A model generated the notes under the pieces. That model had not been told where the DNA came from. It was given only the letters and a program-made list of their open reading frames with translations, and did not search any database. From Annulohypoxylon bovei var. microspora (Eukaryota > Ascomycota > Sordariomycetes > Xylariales > Hypoxylaceae): a DNA stretch of 64,000 nt. Below, piece after piece: positions 10,688 to 21,858 of this stretch. The position numbers and the translations under genes are program-made. Numbering within the stretch: position 1 is the stretch's first letter; every line of letters starts with the position of its first letter. The DNA lies in contig MU405295.1 in the NCBI GenBank assembly GCA_022836615.1, positions 62,001 to 126,000 on the forward strand. Direction: 5' to 3'.

Positions 10688-12857
10688 ATGGCGCCTAAAA
10701 GTGAAGCCTACGGGAATAAAAGGAAGCTCGTCGATCGTAGCAAAGACAATTCAAGCAAGAAGCCGAAGTTCGACAAGCGACAACCGCAGAGAGAAGAACC
10801 AGAGGCTGTAAACGATGGCAGCGAGATCAGCGACTTTTCAGATCTAGATGACGGCGGTGCTCCCTTAACCGATACGAATTCACAGAATAATGGTTCTAAA
10901 GATGCTGATAATCAAGCCGGAAAAGTCTTTGAAAAAGGTTTGTAAAGACAGGAGAGGGATAGGGATGCCTTTGATATTTCTAACTTACTGACCTGATATA
11001 GGCCAAAACTCCCGCGAATCTCACATGAAACAGAGGCAACTTGCCCAAGATCGCAAAGCCCAGAAGCCCCTGGCCGATGACTTGCACCGAACGAAGAAGC
11101 TTTGGGAGAGACTACGGTTGAAGTCAAAAGTTCCGAAAGACGAGAGGCAAAAGCTCGTCGAGGAACTTTTCAGCATTACAACTGGTCGTATGAAGGACTT
11201 TGCGCTCAAGCACGATGCTGTTCGTGTCGTTCAGACTGCCATCAAGTATGCGACTCCTGAACGTCGGAAGATGATTGCGAGGGAGCTGAGAGGCGCATAC
11301 CCTATCTTGGCCGAGAGCAAGTATGCCAAATTCCTAATTGGCAAGCTTCTCGTGAAAGGCGATGAGGAAGTCCGTGATATTATTGTTCCGGAATTCTTCG
11401 GTCGAGTCCGAAAGCTCATCAATCACCCCGAAGCTTCGTGGATTTTAGACGATATATATCGAGGTATTGCGACTAAGGACCAGAAGGCCATCCTGTTAAG
11501 AGAATGGTACGGGCCTGAGTTTCACATCTTCCGACAGGCGGGAGAGGGTGAGACTGCTCCTTCGGCGGACCTTTCCCAAATTATTGCAGAACAACCAAGT
11601 AAACGAGGACCGATCATGAAATACCTACTTGACTTGACGAACCAACTTATCCAAAAGAAGATGACTGGCTTTACGATGCTGCACGACGCTATGTACCAGT
11701 ATTACCTCAACGTCAAGCCGGGCTCGGAGGAAGGTAAAGAGTACATGGAAATGATTAAGGAGGATGAGAACGGCGATCTGCTAAAGAATATGGCTTTCAC
11801 AAAATCTGGCGCCCGGCTCGTATGCTTACTTCTGGCCCACGGAGCTGCCAAGGACCGGAAGCAAATCTTGAAGACGTACAAGGATACCTTCCAACTCATG
11901 TCAAGCGATCCTCATGGGCATTTGATTATCCTTGCTGCATATGACTTGGTCGATGATACCGTCTTAACTTCTAAGTCTATCATATCCGAATTGATAGGCA
12001 AGACGGAGCAAGATGAAGTCTCCAACATTGTCATCGGTATCAATGACCCGAATGCGCGCCTAACCATTCGATATCCACTCGAAGGTGCATCTAAAGCACT
12101 ATTTGATGCTAGTCATGCCGATGATTTGAAGCTCCTTGAGGAGATTTGGGAGATTCGAAAAACTACAAGTAAAAAGGACCCCGAAACCCGTCGAAAAGAA
12201 CTCGTTGCAGCTCTGTCGCCACAACTATTGGCTGCTATTGCCTCGTCGCCGCTAGATCTTATCTCCACTTCGCATGGATCGCAGATGGTTACCGAGGCAC
12301 TCCTTTCCTGCGTCGGAGACAAGTCGGAGGCATTACAAACAATAGCATCCTCCGCAAAGGGAGATCCTAATGAGGTAGAAGAATCTGAGGGAATCCTTAC
12401 CCCTCAAGAGCACATATCGAAAGCCCCTCACGGTGGACGTATGTTCAAGACACTGATAGCCGGTGGCCGTTTCGACAAAGCGACCCGTCGCATAATACCG
12501 GTCGATCCTCCCCTTCACTTCGCAGATATACTCTATCCTGTCATCAAAGATCACATCATAGATTGGGCAACGGGGCCGAGTTCATTCGTGGTTCTTAGCC
12601 TTTTAGAAGCGGATGACTTCTCTCACAAGGACGAACTCAAGAGCATACTGAAGAAGAACAAGAAGATACTAGAGAAGGCGGCGACAGAGGAGACGCCGGA
12701 ACAGAAGGCTGCGAAGGAGGCCGCAAAGGAGGCTGCCGAGGACAATGGGGAGGACAAGAAATCGGCCAAGAAGAAGGGTAAGAAAGCTGGAGCGAAAAAG
12801 GAGGCTCCCATCGGTAATATGGGTTCGAAGCTGTTGTTAGAGCAGATGAAGAGTTAG
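10688..12857 (+). CDS. PUF6: Pumilio-family ribosome biogenesis protein PUF6
   Basis: Exons 10688-10937 and 11002-12857 with a 64-nt intron, 701 residues. The first 130 residues are basic/acidic and disordered (nuclear-localisation-like). Puf repeats occupy roughly residues 160-480 (FALKHDAVRVVQTAIKYAT, YAKFLIGKLL and ASWILDDIYRG are visible repeat helices). A CPL-type C-terminal domain follows, where LISTSHGSQMVTEALLSC and APHGGRMFKTLIAGG are visible, and a Lys/Ala/Glu-rich tail closes the protein. Length and order fit yeast Puf6 and human PUM3 rather than the classical mRNA-regulating Puf proteins. The family acts in the nucleolus on 60S assembly and, in yeast, also binds ASH1 mRNA. The internal ATG at 11025 lacks the disordered head, so the upstream exon is preferred. 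Confidence 0.93.
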
Positions 12858-14102
12858 TTACGTACCACAAATTAGATATAGGGTTTTAGGGATTATGAAT
12901 GAGACAATGCTACATTCTTGGTATCACAAGTGTTCTTAGTCTCTATTTCGGTAGTAACAAGTTATCGTGGCTTCGCACTGATCTCAAGTGCAGTTGGAGC
13001 CCTCAGAGCTGTTTATTGAGGCAAAAGATTACTTAAATGAGTTGTTCCACGGGCTGTGTCATGTTTGTTCGTGACTGTAGTATCACAAAACACTGGCATT
13101 GCTACCTAGTTGCATCGTACTTATCTCTAGGTAGCTTTCCGTCTGAAGTGAAAGAATTAAATAGGGGAGGGGAATGTCCTGACACTAAGCTATTTAGAAT
13201 TTGACGTTTTGACTATAAAAACGAGAATAGGTATAACTAACTAGTAGAAGCATACCTAGGTACTGTCTGTTTCAAACTAGAAACAAACATCAGTCCCAAC
13301 TAATTTCCGGCGAAGCTAATCTTGGTTGTTTGCGATTGTGGGGGAGAGGCGAAAGTATGTTGTTACACCATCGACATTTTTCAAGACGGCACATATACTT
13401 AAAGGGAAAAGGCAGATCGGATTATACCAGGCTGCTTCGAATACGATAGAACCAGTACAACCAGTATACCGTGTCACCGGGAGGGGTGAGCGTGGGCAAT
13501 CTTGCTCAAGTGTCACTTCATCACCCTCAATATTCGGTCCTTCTCTTAGGCGTCCTTCTATTGTTCACCTTCCTATACCTAGGTCTTCTATATAGAGCAA
13601 GTTCCACGTACAACAAGCACCAGGGTAACCTGAGATGTCCTACTTTCTTTTTCATATATATACAGTTCGTCTCCCACCCAGCCCAGCTGAGTAGAAACCT
13701 CGAGGGTTTAGCGAAAGCTCATGGGATTTACTCTGGACATGGAAGGAAATTTCCAGGTCTAGATGAACGTGCCGTGTGATCATCGCGGCCGCGGGAATCC
13801 TTATAGTCATCGTCTTGACCATCCTATTTATCTATCTACCTACCCCTCAGATGAGTCTCTTTACGGTTTTGCCGTTCGTCACCTACCCAGGCACTTGGAC
13901 TACTAGGCAGAGCCCAAGCTCCCTACTTAATCATTGCCCCTCTACCGTGCGCTTTGACAACTATTTTACATATTATCTGCTGATGAGCAACCGAGCGAGC
14001 CCAACCTCAATACTTTCCCTTTTCCCTTACCAGCGGCTCTAAAAGCTCTATTATTACCCCTTTTGATAACAGCAAGAGGTAGATGCCGCACTCTCCATCA
14101 CC
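12858..14102. other. 1.2-kb spacer, no gene accepted
   Basis: A hydrophobic ORF around 13471-13779 has a membrane-like stretch but no family resemblance and low-complexity composition, so I do not call it. One exact TACCTAGGTA at 13253-13262, and a near copy at about 13576. The last 300 bp are the probable 5' UTR/promoter of the next gene. Confidence 0.5.
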
Positions 14103-14870
14103 ATGGCGTCGATGGGAATTTGCGAGTTCGGCTTCCATTTTTACAACTGCGACAACGGCTTTAAGGGCTGCTGTCGCGTAGATGCGTGCGGCCGGGACCA
14201 ATGTCCCGAGGGATCCCGGACGACAACTTCGTACCCGGTCCCGTTTATCGACTCGTCGACTGCCGCGCCGCCGGTCGACACGGATACAGATCTACCTTCT
14301 GTATCCACCATCTTTACCAACACCGATAACGACGGGAACGACGATGGTCCTGGAGATTCGACCACCTTCGTCGACCCTTCAATACCAACTACGACGACAG
14401 ACACGGAAACGACATCGTCGTCATCATCATCAGCCTCGTCACCGTCGTCGTCTTTGGCATCTTCCTCGCAGCCATCCCCGCCTCCCCCACCACCCACTCC
14501 TCCCACGCCCCCTACCGTCACCGTGCCGATCAACACCAGCACGCCGCAGCCCATCAACATCATAAGCGGCGAGCCCTCGCGCCTGAGCACCACGGCCCTC
14601 GCCGGGATATGCGTGGGCGGCACCGCGGTGGCGGCCTTCATGCTACTGATCGTGTGCCTGCTAATTCGCCGGCGCTGCATCGCCCGCCGCATGGCCGCCA
14701 TCCCCGCCGCCGCGCCCTTTGCTGATGAGCCCCGCTTCGCCGAGGGCTTCATGTCCGACCACCCCATGTGGTGCGAGCGCAGAGACGAGGACGGCCCGCC
14801 CGCGGACCCCACGGAGCCCGAGGAAGCTAAGGATACCAGGGAGCCTGAGAGGGTGGACGAGTTGATTTAG
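14103..14870 (+). CDS. Single-pass membrane protein with Cys-rich N-terminus
   Basis: Intronless, 255 residues. There is no signal peptide. The first 34 residues carry six cysteines (Cys7, 16, 23, 24, 29, 34) in a CxxGFxGCCxxxxC pattern that recurs in many small fungal surface proteins of unknown role. A Thr/Ser/Pro-rich, mucin-like stretch follows (about residues 40-155, including a poly-Pro run), then one transmembrane helix (about 164-187, TALAGICVGGTAVAAFMLLI) and an Arg-rich stop-transfer (IRRRCIARR). The cytosolic tail is short and acidic/proline-rich. The architecture resembles Mid2/WSC-like wall sensors, but without their domains. With no signal peptide it would insert as a type III protein, N-terminus outside (inference). 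An undetected 5' exon is the main alternative. Confidence 0.75.
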   Translation: MASMGICEFGFHFYNCDNGFKGCCRVDACGRDQCPEGSRTTTSYPVPFIDSSTAAPPVDTDTDLPSVSTIFTNTDNDGNDDGPGDSTTFVDPSIPTTTTDTETTSSSSSSASSPSSSLASSSQPSPPPPPPTPPTPPTVTVPINTSTPQPINIISGEPSRLSTTALAGICVGGTAVAAFMLLIVCLLIRRRCIARRMAAIPAAAPFADEPRFAEGFMSDHPMWCERRDEDGPPADPTEPEEAKDTREPERVDELI

Positions 14871-15649
14871 GGAAGGCAGGGGAATGGGGTAGGGTAGGGC
14901 GTTGGGTTCGACGCTCGTTCCTAGGACCGCAGAATTTTGCGCGGAGATATGAGGAAGAGGACATGAATAGGAGTCGCGAAAATGGTAGGGAAGAATCCAA
15001 GGGGGAAATTTGAGGTTTGAAACAGAGAGGGGATTCGACAATTCAGTCGTTGGAGCTGCAAGATTATTGTAATGGGTTCCTTGAGTACTCCCTACGTTGC
15101 ATGATGTACACTAGCTACTCGAGATTAGCAGTTGAAATTTGCAAAGCCAGCCTGCATGTGATTTATATAAAAGAAACCACACATTTTACCAATCGATGCC
15201 CCCCAGAGTAGATATTATAGCCGTGATCTAGTTTGTAGTTTGAGTAATACGCCACCTCACGAAAGCCAAGAAAGCCACGCAATATACTGACTCGGGGATA
15301 CTTATGTGTGTGGGAAATCAATCAAATGCCATTTTTTGCGTCTGCCTGTATCTGCCGATCTTATGGGGTATAGAACCAAAGGGAAACAGAAGTCAAGAAA
15401 CCTGCCAGTCTCTCTTTTCCTATCCTACGCCGTCCATGTGCAATTACCAGTCCTCTGGTCTAGTTAAAATGAAACAGAACGCCTGAAAAGAAGTCTGTAT
15501 TATTCCACCCCGAAACTGAAACTCAAACTGATCATCACGACTTCTCGTTCCCGTAGCAGGTCTGTCCTAGTGCCTTCGTGTCGATCTGATGAATCGTGGA
15601 GAGTAGCGGAGGCGGAATATCTAAGCGTCACATAAACTCGTGGATAGGA
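14871..15649. other. Convergent 3' spacer
   Basis: Lies between two convergent genes. It contains only 3' flanks and short spurious ORFs, with no repeat or RNA gene recognised. Confidence 0.55.
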
Positions 15650-16276
15650 TTACCGAGGCATCAACTTGTAGATCTCGTCGAGCATCTCCTGGAGTTCCTC
15701 GTCGGAAATCTTGTTCTGGAGCGAGGGGATGAGGTACTTGGCTTCCTCGGCCGTCTCGCAACACAGTGACCCTAAGACGCGTGATTCCCGTGTTAACATC
15801 TCGTAACTATGATCAATAGATAACATATCCATTGCAATAGTGGAGATATGCATACCAAGTTGTGCTCGCTCGAACTTGTGGAGTTTAGGATACGAGCTCA
15901 GTAGACGTTCAACAGCTTCAACGCTTTCCTTCTTCTTGAAGCGTGCGAACGTGTCGAGGTAGTCGATAGTCTTCGTCAACATACTGGAGAAGAACACGAA
16001 GTTAGCTCTCTGTGAACAGACCAAGCACCCTTCTCCTCCCTTCCTCATCACCATCGTTTACCGAAGGGGAATCAAAGGGCGAAATGCGTACTCTGTCTCA
16101 TTCACGTTCTTGCGATCGTTGCGGCGCTTGGCTACGAGGGCATTGATGACGAGAGCGGCTTCGGACAACGTCAGAGTATCGACCTCCTGGAACTCTCCAA
16201 GCTTGAGTACGGTGGTGGCCTCTTCGGTTCCGGGAGGCTCTGGTCTCGAGCGTGAGGTGGGTGCGTGATGAGACAT
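15650..16276 (-). CDS. RPB4: DNA-directed RNA polymerase II subunit Rpb4
   Basis: Three exons, 16276-16092, 15983-15856 and 15771-15650, giving 144 residues, normal for filamentous fungi. The Rpb4/RPC9 HRDC-like fold is seen in LKLGEFQEVDTLTLSEA near the N-terminus, the helix FARFKKKESVEAVERLL, and the conserved C-terminal block KFERAQLG / SLCCETAEEAKYLIPSL / NKISDEELQEMLDEI. Rpb4 pairs with Rpb7 to form the stalk of Pol II, acting in initiation, transcript handling and mRNA decay. The second intron (15855-15772, 84 nt) has no in-frame stop, so the ORF reads through it. It is called an intron because it splits the conserved AQLG-SLCC junction and has a GTATGC donor. The gene is divergent from TRS23. 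Confidence 0.93.
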
Positions 16277-16881
16277 CGTCCAAGTTCGACCGATGGACTC
16301 TGTGCGATGGCAATCGCAGACAGATAAAACAATCGATTGACAATAGCAAAAGAGGTTTGTATTAGAGATTGACGATAATTGGCAATTGTTTATTTGTAGC
16401 TGAGTTGTCGCAAAGACAACGCGATGATGCGGCGGATTGAAAGATGGAACTGCGGAATTGGAATTGGAATTGCGACAGGAAGGAAATGTTAGGTCAGCTT
16501 GTTAGACAAGACATGCGGCTGCCTGTGATGAACAAGGTTGCACAAGCTTTGCATGGGCATGTTGTGAATTGTGGGGGTTTGCGGGAAGCTCCTATAAAAA
16601 TCCACTAACCCGTTGTCGTAATAAGCTAGGAATTTCCTCGAGTTTCTTGGATAAACTTCGGTTGCTTTGACCTCGTTTGTAGAGGCTAACACTTCAAAGC
16701 GTGGTTCCATGATAAAGACTCGGGTATATGTATGTACCTAGATTGTCTACTACGAAATCTCACCTTTAGAGGTCACAGACAGATGATATCCCGATGAGAA
16801 ATGAGCAAGGAAACATTTCTTGAAACTCTCAAGACCTTTCTCAAATAAGAACACGTCATAACCCTTCCCTATTCCTACACA
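16277..16881. promoter_or_regulatory. Shared divergent spacer RPB4/TRS23
   Basis: 605 bp between the start codons of two housekeeping genes, a likely two-way promoter. A short ORF inside (16489-16710) has no family resemblance. Confidence 0.5.
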
Positions 16882-17511
16882 ATGTAAGCATGAAGCAACA
16901 GCTAGAAAATATGGAACCAGCACTAATTCATATATAGGGGTGTCCTAGCTCTCACCGTGATCAACAAGGCTGGAGGTCTTATTTATAACCGGACCTTTGG
17001 CGAGGGCCTCAACCAACTCAATACAAATGACTACCTCGTTCTTGCTGGAACCTTTCACGGGTGAGACATACCTCTTGGTCTCATTCCTCTGAGATTCAGC
17101 ACTCTCCCATCATGAGATCACTCGCTCACCTAGTCTTATAACAGAGTCCATGCCATTACAGCGCGCCTCAACCCACTCAAGGGACTTACGTATTCTCAGC
17201 AGCAGCAGCAAGCACCTCTTACTGCCGGAGGCGTACCGATACCAACTAGGCCGGAGCCGCCGTCCGGCCTCGAGGTGATGGAGTCGGAGAACTTTCGGCT
17301 ACAGTGCTTCAACACTCTGACTGGCACTAAGTTCCTGTTGTTCACCGACACCATGCAAACTAATGTGGATTTGACCATACGCAAGATCTACGACCTATAC
17401 TCTGACTATGTCATGAAGAATCCCTTCTATCAACTGGAGATGCCTATCCGTTGCGAAGCTTTTGATAGGAAGTTGAACTCATACATAAGAGAGATCAATA
17501 GCTCTAGATAG
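16882..17511 (+). CDS. TRS23: TRAPP complex subunit Trs23/TRAPPC4 (sybindin family)
   Basis: Exons 16882-16883, 16938-17060 and 17145-17511, 163 residues. The start codon is split: exon 1 contributes only AT, and the G comes from exon 2 after a 54-nt intron with a CTAATTC branch-like site. The resulting N-terminus MGVLALTVINKAGGLIYNR is the beta-strand start of the longin-like sybindin fold. NDYLVLAGTFHGVHAI, FRLQCFNTLTGTKFLLF and the C-terminal IYDLYSDYVMKNPFYQLEMPIRC are all typical of TRAPPC4. Trs23 is a core subunit of the TRAPP complexes that activate the Rab GTPase Ypt1 in ER-Golgi traffic. A Gln/Pro insertion (about residues 61-83) replaces the longer insert of the yeast protein. The gene is convergent with RPN10, 325 bp apart. 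Confidence 0.93.
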
Positions 17512-17836
17512 AAGAGGAGGGTACTTGGGTGTTTGTCTGATAGATTTTTATTATGAGCTTGTCACCAGGGGTGGAGGAAATCTTGCCGGCTTGATGAGGC
17601 GGGATCATGATCTAGATATCTAGGTAGGGTTGCATCATCGCATGGTGTTTGGAGTTTAGAGGTTCAGTTTTAATTTGACAAGGCAAAGACCCCAGTTCTT
17701 GTTAGAAGAAACTGCCCTGCCTTGCAAGAATGCCATTCCCCCCTTAATTCGCCACTAGTCTATCATTACTGTACAAGCCCAACTCCGTGATCCCATGCCG
17801 ACGAGGATAGAGTCGATAGGACGTAGACGAGCAAGA
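17512..17836. other. Convergent 3' spacer TRS23/RPN10
   Basis: 325 bp of 3' flanking sequence for two convergent genes. No further element recognised. Confidence 0.5.
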
Positions 17837-18804
17837 TTACGACGTGTCCATCTTATCGTCGTCGCCTTTCTTGTTGTCCTTGGTGTCCTTGGAAGATCCG
17901 CTTCCGCTAGGCTCTCCCTGCTCGTTCAGCAGAGGTTGGTTCTCGCCCTCTTCCTCTATGCCTTCCAGGTTCGTCTTCTTCGCAGCGTCCTCATCGTCTT
18001 TGGCTTGCTTGGCCTGTCTCGCATTCTCTTCATCCATACTCATGCGTAGTGCAAGTGCCAACTCCGGATCCGCACTAGGGTCGAAGTCGAAATCACCAAA
18101 GTCACCACCGGCTTCGGCCATGCCGCCTGAACCACCGGCAGCGCCTTCGCCGAGTAGAATGGGCGTGGTAATTAGTTGGTCGCTCAGAAGTTTGCCGCTG
18201 GGTGGGATAACAACAAGGTGCGAGTTCTCGTTAGTCTTAACAGCATTGTTGAAAGCCTCGAGCTTCTTCTGTACATCGTCGTCGTCTAGATCGCCGAAAA
18301 GAACGAAGTCGATGTCAATATTTCCCTTCTTCATCTTCTTGGCTAGAGATACCAGCTTCTTCTCATCGTCGGCTACGGGCGAACACACGAAGACGATGAT
18401 GCGTTGGCGTTGGGACTTGTTTTGTCGATGCTTCAATGCTAGCTATTATATATAATAATCATTAGCACAAGCACCCTTTAGATAACTTTATTAAATATGA
18501 AGGTTAGACATACACTAGCGATCTGGATGCCGGTTGCGAGATGGGAAGAACCTGAGATCTTCTTCTTCGTTCGGTGCAGGCCGTCAAGCAACTTGCCTCG
18601 TTCCGTCGTCAACGTCGACAGGACCTCGGGTCCCTTGCCACCCATGCTCATTAAACCAACAGATGACTCTGGGTTGGACTGGGTAATGCTCTCGAATGTG
18701 ATGTTTATCGCATCGGCTTGAGCGTCGAATCTTGATGGTTGGTAATCTCCATTTCGACTGCTTTCGCTGTTGTCCACAACGATCATCACTGCTTGCAACG
18801 GCAT
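17837..18804 (-). CDS. RPN10: 26S proteasome regulatory subunit Rpn10
   Basis: Two exons, 18804-18514 and 18442-17837, with a 71-nt intron, 298 residues. Residues 1 to about 185 form the VWA domain. AVMIVVDNSESSRNGDYQPS at the N-terminus carries the MIDAS-like DNSES, and IVFVCSPVADDEKKL and FVLFGDL follow. One ubiquitin-interacting motif lies at about residues 221-240 (ADPELALALRMSMDEE). The tail is acidic/Ser-Lys rich. Rpn10 sits between the base and lid of the 19S particle and receives polyubiquitinated substrates. A single UIM, as here, is the fungal arrangement (metazoan S5a has two). The first ATG is used, and the divergent partner is the borealin gene. Confidence 0.95.
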
Positions 18805-19416
18805 CTTGTCGGTGTTTCCGTGCCGGAAGTGTTTCGCAGATAATAAGTGGGAAATGTAATAATGGTAGTTGTGTGAGATTAAGGAAAAAGGAAGTTGGGA
18901 ATAGCTTGCGGATTGGATGTATGTAATGAATTAAGGTGTAAGGTGCAATTGCGACTGCTGGAATCGGAGTTTGAGCTCTGTTAATAGCCCTGGAGACAAA
19001 CGTCAGGCAGGTGCAGCCTGGGTAGGTACAAGGTACATACAAAATACTTAAGATGCCTATTTGACACTAATTATCCGTATTTAGGTACATGTACCTAGGT
19101 ATTGCAGTGAGCTTCAATTGATGTTGAGTTTACTTTACCGCCTTTAGACGTCAGAACCCCACCATCGTCCAGACCGCCCAATTAAATCACCTGCGACTCC
19201 AGGTACCTTTGCTCTATCTTTTCGGGCTGCCAGGTTTGTTTACTTGCACAATCTTTAGTTTCATCAACACACTGAGATCCTGCATTGTACTCCATAATAC
19301 GCCATATTCAAAAAAGCACTACACGACGAACGCGTCCCGTCTACAAAGTTCACCTTAAATTTACCTTTTATTCTAATATCCAACCCGAACCGAATTAAAC
19401 ACCGACACTCAGCAAC
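18805..19416. promoter_or_regulatory. Shared divergent spacer RPN10/borealin
   Basis: 612 bp between two start codons. Holds one exact TACCTAGGTA palindrome at 19092-19101. No proteasome-specific control site was identified. Confidence 0.5.
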
Positions 19417-20665
19417 ATGGCACCTGTTAAGGCGACGCGAAAGCGCAAGTCGAATCACTCAGTTAGTCCAATTGGAGACAAGAAGATCCCCACGATGAAG
19501 GGCAGCCCGCACCGAAGTCCTATCAAGAAACGAAAGCTAGGCCTCACGCTTGCGCAGAAGCAGGCTATCATCGACAATTGCCGACTAGAAGGTATGGACA
19601 CAATGCTAAACTTAACTATAAATATAAAACTACGCGATGCTAACATATAATTAATTAATGTAGTTACTGAGCGTGCTCGCCGACTGAGAGCGCAGTACAA
19701 TGTGCATGCGCAACAAATTCGTTCACGCGTCGAGATGCGCGTCAACCGCATACCGAATGCTCTACGCAAGATGAAGATGGGGGAACTTCTCACCAAATCC
19801 TTGCAGCCTCAACAACCCCCTCGCCCACCTAAGAAAGCTAAGTCAGCGTATGTAACCACCACAGCTCCGCCGGTTCCAGAAAAGGACGGCAAACTACCCA
19901 AGCCTATCACACGCAAGCCAGTTCCCACACACGGTGAAGCAGTCGGACGAAAGCGCTTGAGGTAGGATTAAATTTCTGTCTGTTCCCACCGTCTGACTAA
20001 CAATAATATGTAGTACTGAGATCTCCGGTGCCGACAAGGAGAACCAAGGCAATGCTGTCGAGAACCCCAAGAAGAGACTTCGAGGTGCCCCTGCTAAGGA
20101 GACCGCACCTGTCCAGCCAGGAAACATTCTCTCACCTACCTCTTCAAACACTAATACTCGAACCATTCCTCGCGAGCGTCCTGCCTCTCCCACAAAGACA
20201 ATGATCGGCAGACCCGGATCCCCTACAAAGGGACCACCTCCCAAGGGTCCCTCGAACATCCTATCGAGTATGGCTGAGAGGGTTAAGGGAACTCGACCTG
20301 CTACTGGTACGCGAAAGGCTACGGGTACACGAAATGCTACGGGTACATCTACGACTAGTTCGAACAACGGCCCGACTGCTACTACCCGCACGCGACAAGC
20401 CGCAGCAGTCTCTCGACCGCCTACTGCAGCCTCTACGCGTGGTAGACGCAAGGCCAGTGCCGCGAGCGAGACGAGCAATGGAAGCGCATCAACTGTTATC
20501 AGAAAGACAACCGCATCACGAGCAGCCAAGACTACTGCTCCCCCGGCAAAGCGAACAGTTATGAGCACGATTAAGTCGGCGACTACCAAGAAGCCCCCGG
20601 CATCTAAGGCTGCCGCTGCGCCTGCAGCTACGGGGACCGGTCGGACATTGAGAAAGAGAGCATAG
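19417..20665 (+). CDS. NBL1: Borealin-like chromosomal passenger complex subunit (Nbl1 domain)
   Basis: Exons 19417-19591, 19664-19961 and 20014-20665, 374 residues. The Nbl1/borealin N-terminal helix is at about residues 41-105 (LTLAQKQAIIDNCRLE, VTERARRLRAQYNVHAQQI, VNRIPNALRKMKMGELL). This helix forms the three-helix bundle with INCENP and survivin that targets Aurora B to centromeres and the spindle midzone. The rest is a long basic, Ser/Pro/Thr/Ala-rich region, probably disordered, with SP/TP sites (ASPTK, GSPTK) that are candidate Cdk targets (inference). It includes a six-residue tandem repeat of the form ATGTRx at about residues 254-271. The length is much greater than yeast Nbl1 (about 70 residues), as usual for filamentous fungi. 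Both introns keep the frame. Confidence 0.88.
20300..20353 (+). repeat. 18-bp coding minisatellite in borealin
   Basis: Three tandem copies of an 18-bp unit starting GCTACNGGTAC, coding six residues ATGTRx each. Third-position differences show the copies are not brand new. Confidence 0.8.
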
Positions 20666-20904
20666 GTCTCCAATGATTGTAATGTGTAATTGATGGTTGT
20701 TTCTGTGTTTCTGTTCGGCGTTCAAGGTTGGTCGGCCGGCTGGCTGGCTGGTAGGCAAATGATGGCAAGGGAGGTACGGTTCAATTAGGTCACAATCAGG
20801 TCGCAATGAAAACCTCGTGTTGTCTTTTTCTATTTCGAGGACTTCATCCTTCCATTCCCCTAGTCTATATAGGGGTTACGTGACTCTTCCGTGACATATC
20901 AAGC

Positions 20905-21858
20905 TCAGCCCGCGGCGCTAGCACCTTTCTTTTTCTTGTCATCTACTAACTCGATGTTGTCCTCTGGTATGTCCTTATACTTCTCTAGTAGGAACTCCTC
21001 AATCTCGTCGCTCACATCGCCCTGAACCACGATCTCCTCCCCGCCGCTAGGTACCTTGGTTACCGAGGAGCCGGTGGCGAATTTCTTACCGAACTCCTTG
21101 GCTACTTTCTTCAGATCTAGCCCGAAGGCCTCGAGACCGGAGACAGCTGTCACGTATTTACGCTTGTTTCTCTCCACGCGCTTAATGGTGACGACGCTAT
21201 TGGCAATCTTGTCGGCCTGCTTCTGCTCTGCCTTCTCGGCCTGGGCGGCCTTCTTCTGGGCGTCCTTCGCGGCTCGCTTTTGGGCTTCGACGGATAGGGA
21301 GGCGGTGGCGGCTTCTAAGGCCTCTACGAACGTGGATTGGTTGTATTAGCGGTGATTTATTGTGAGGGCTAGAATCGAGACCCTGCAGATCCATTTTTGA
21401 GGAGAAGGGAGAAGAGAAGAGATATTTTACGTACCAGCAGACCATATCTGCTCGTATAATCTCGGGTAGGCGCTCTGTAGCCAGTCCTGGCATTTCTTGA
21501 CGGTGCCGCCATATTCGCAGTACTACTTGCTTGGCAATTAGTCTTCCTCTCGTGTACTTTCATTCTCGTTCTCCACCAACAACAGCTCGAACTCCAGTCG
21601 GCGAATTTGCAGGCTATGTATGTGTTCGTGTTAGGTATTTGAGAATAATCGTACCTCTGGTGGTAAAGTGCACACTATACCAATACACAGACGACGTTAG
21701 CTGAAGCTCTACTACCACTGCCTCCTATCAGAGGCCCCCTGCGAGGTCGCTGGTGGGGACCTGGCCGTTGTTTTTTTCTTGTTTGACTTACCGCCGCAGT
21801 AGATTACATGGCGACTCTGGGGCTCGCTGGGGCCTTCAGCCTGCTCTACGTCTGCCAT
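20905..21858 (-). CDS. TMA22: Density-regulated protein Tma22 (DENR homologue)
   Basis: Four exons, 21858-21792, 21674-21655, 21522-21435 and 21323-20905, 197 residues. The N-terminal zinc-binding part is assembled across exons 1-3 (VIYCGVCTLPPEYCEYGG, with Cys21, Cys24 and two further cysteines). An Ala/Lys/Glu-rich helix follows. The C-terminal SUI1/eIF1 domain spans about residues 100-180 (RNKRKYVTAVSGLEAFGLDL, KKVAKEFGKKFATGSS, IVVQGDV). With Tma20 (MCT-1) it recycles 40S subunits and supports reinitiation. Exon 2 is only 20 nt, yet it supplies the CTLPPE core. Both flanking introns have good GT/AG ends and the frame closes exactly. Convergent with the borealin gene at 239 bp. Confidence 0.92.

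Noticed and set aside
13471..13779. Hydrophobic 102-codon frame
   Set aside because: Low complexity, no family resemblance, no promoter or splice logic. It lies in the spacer before the Cys-rich membrane gene.
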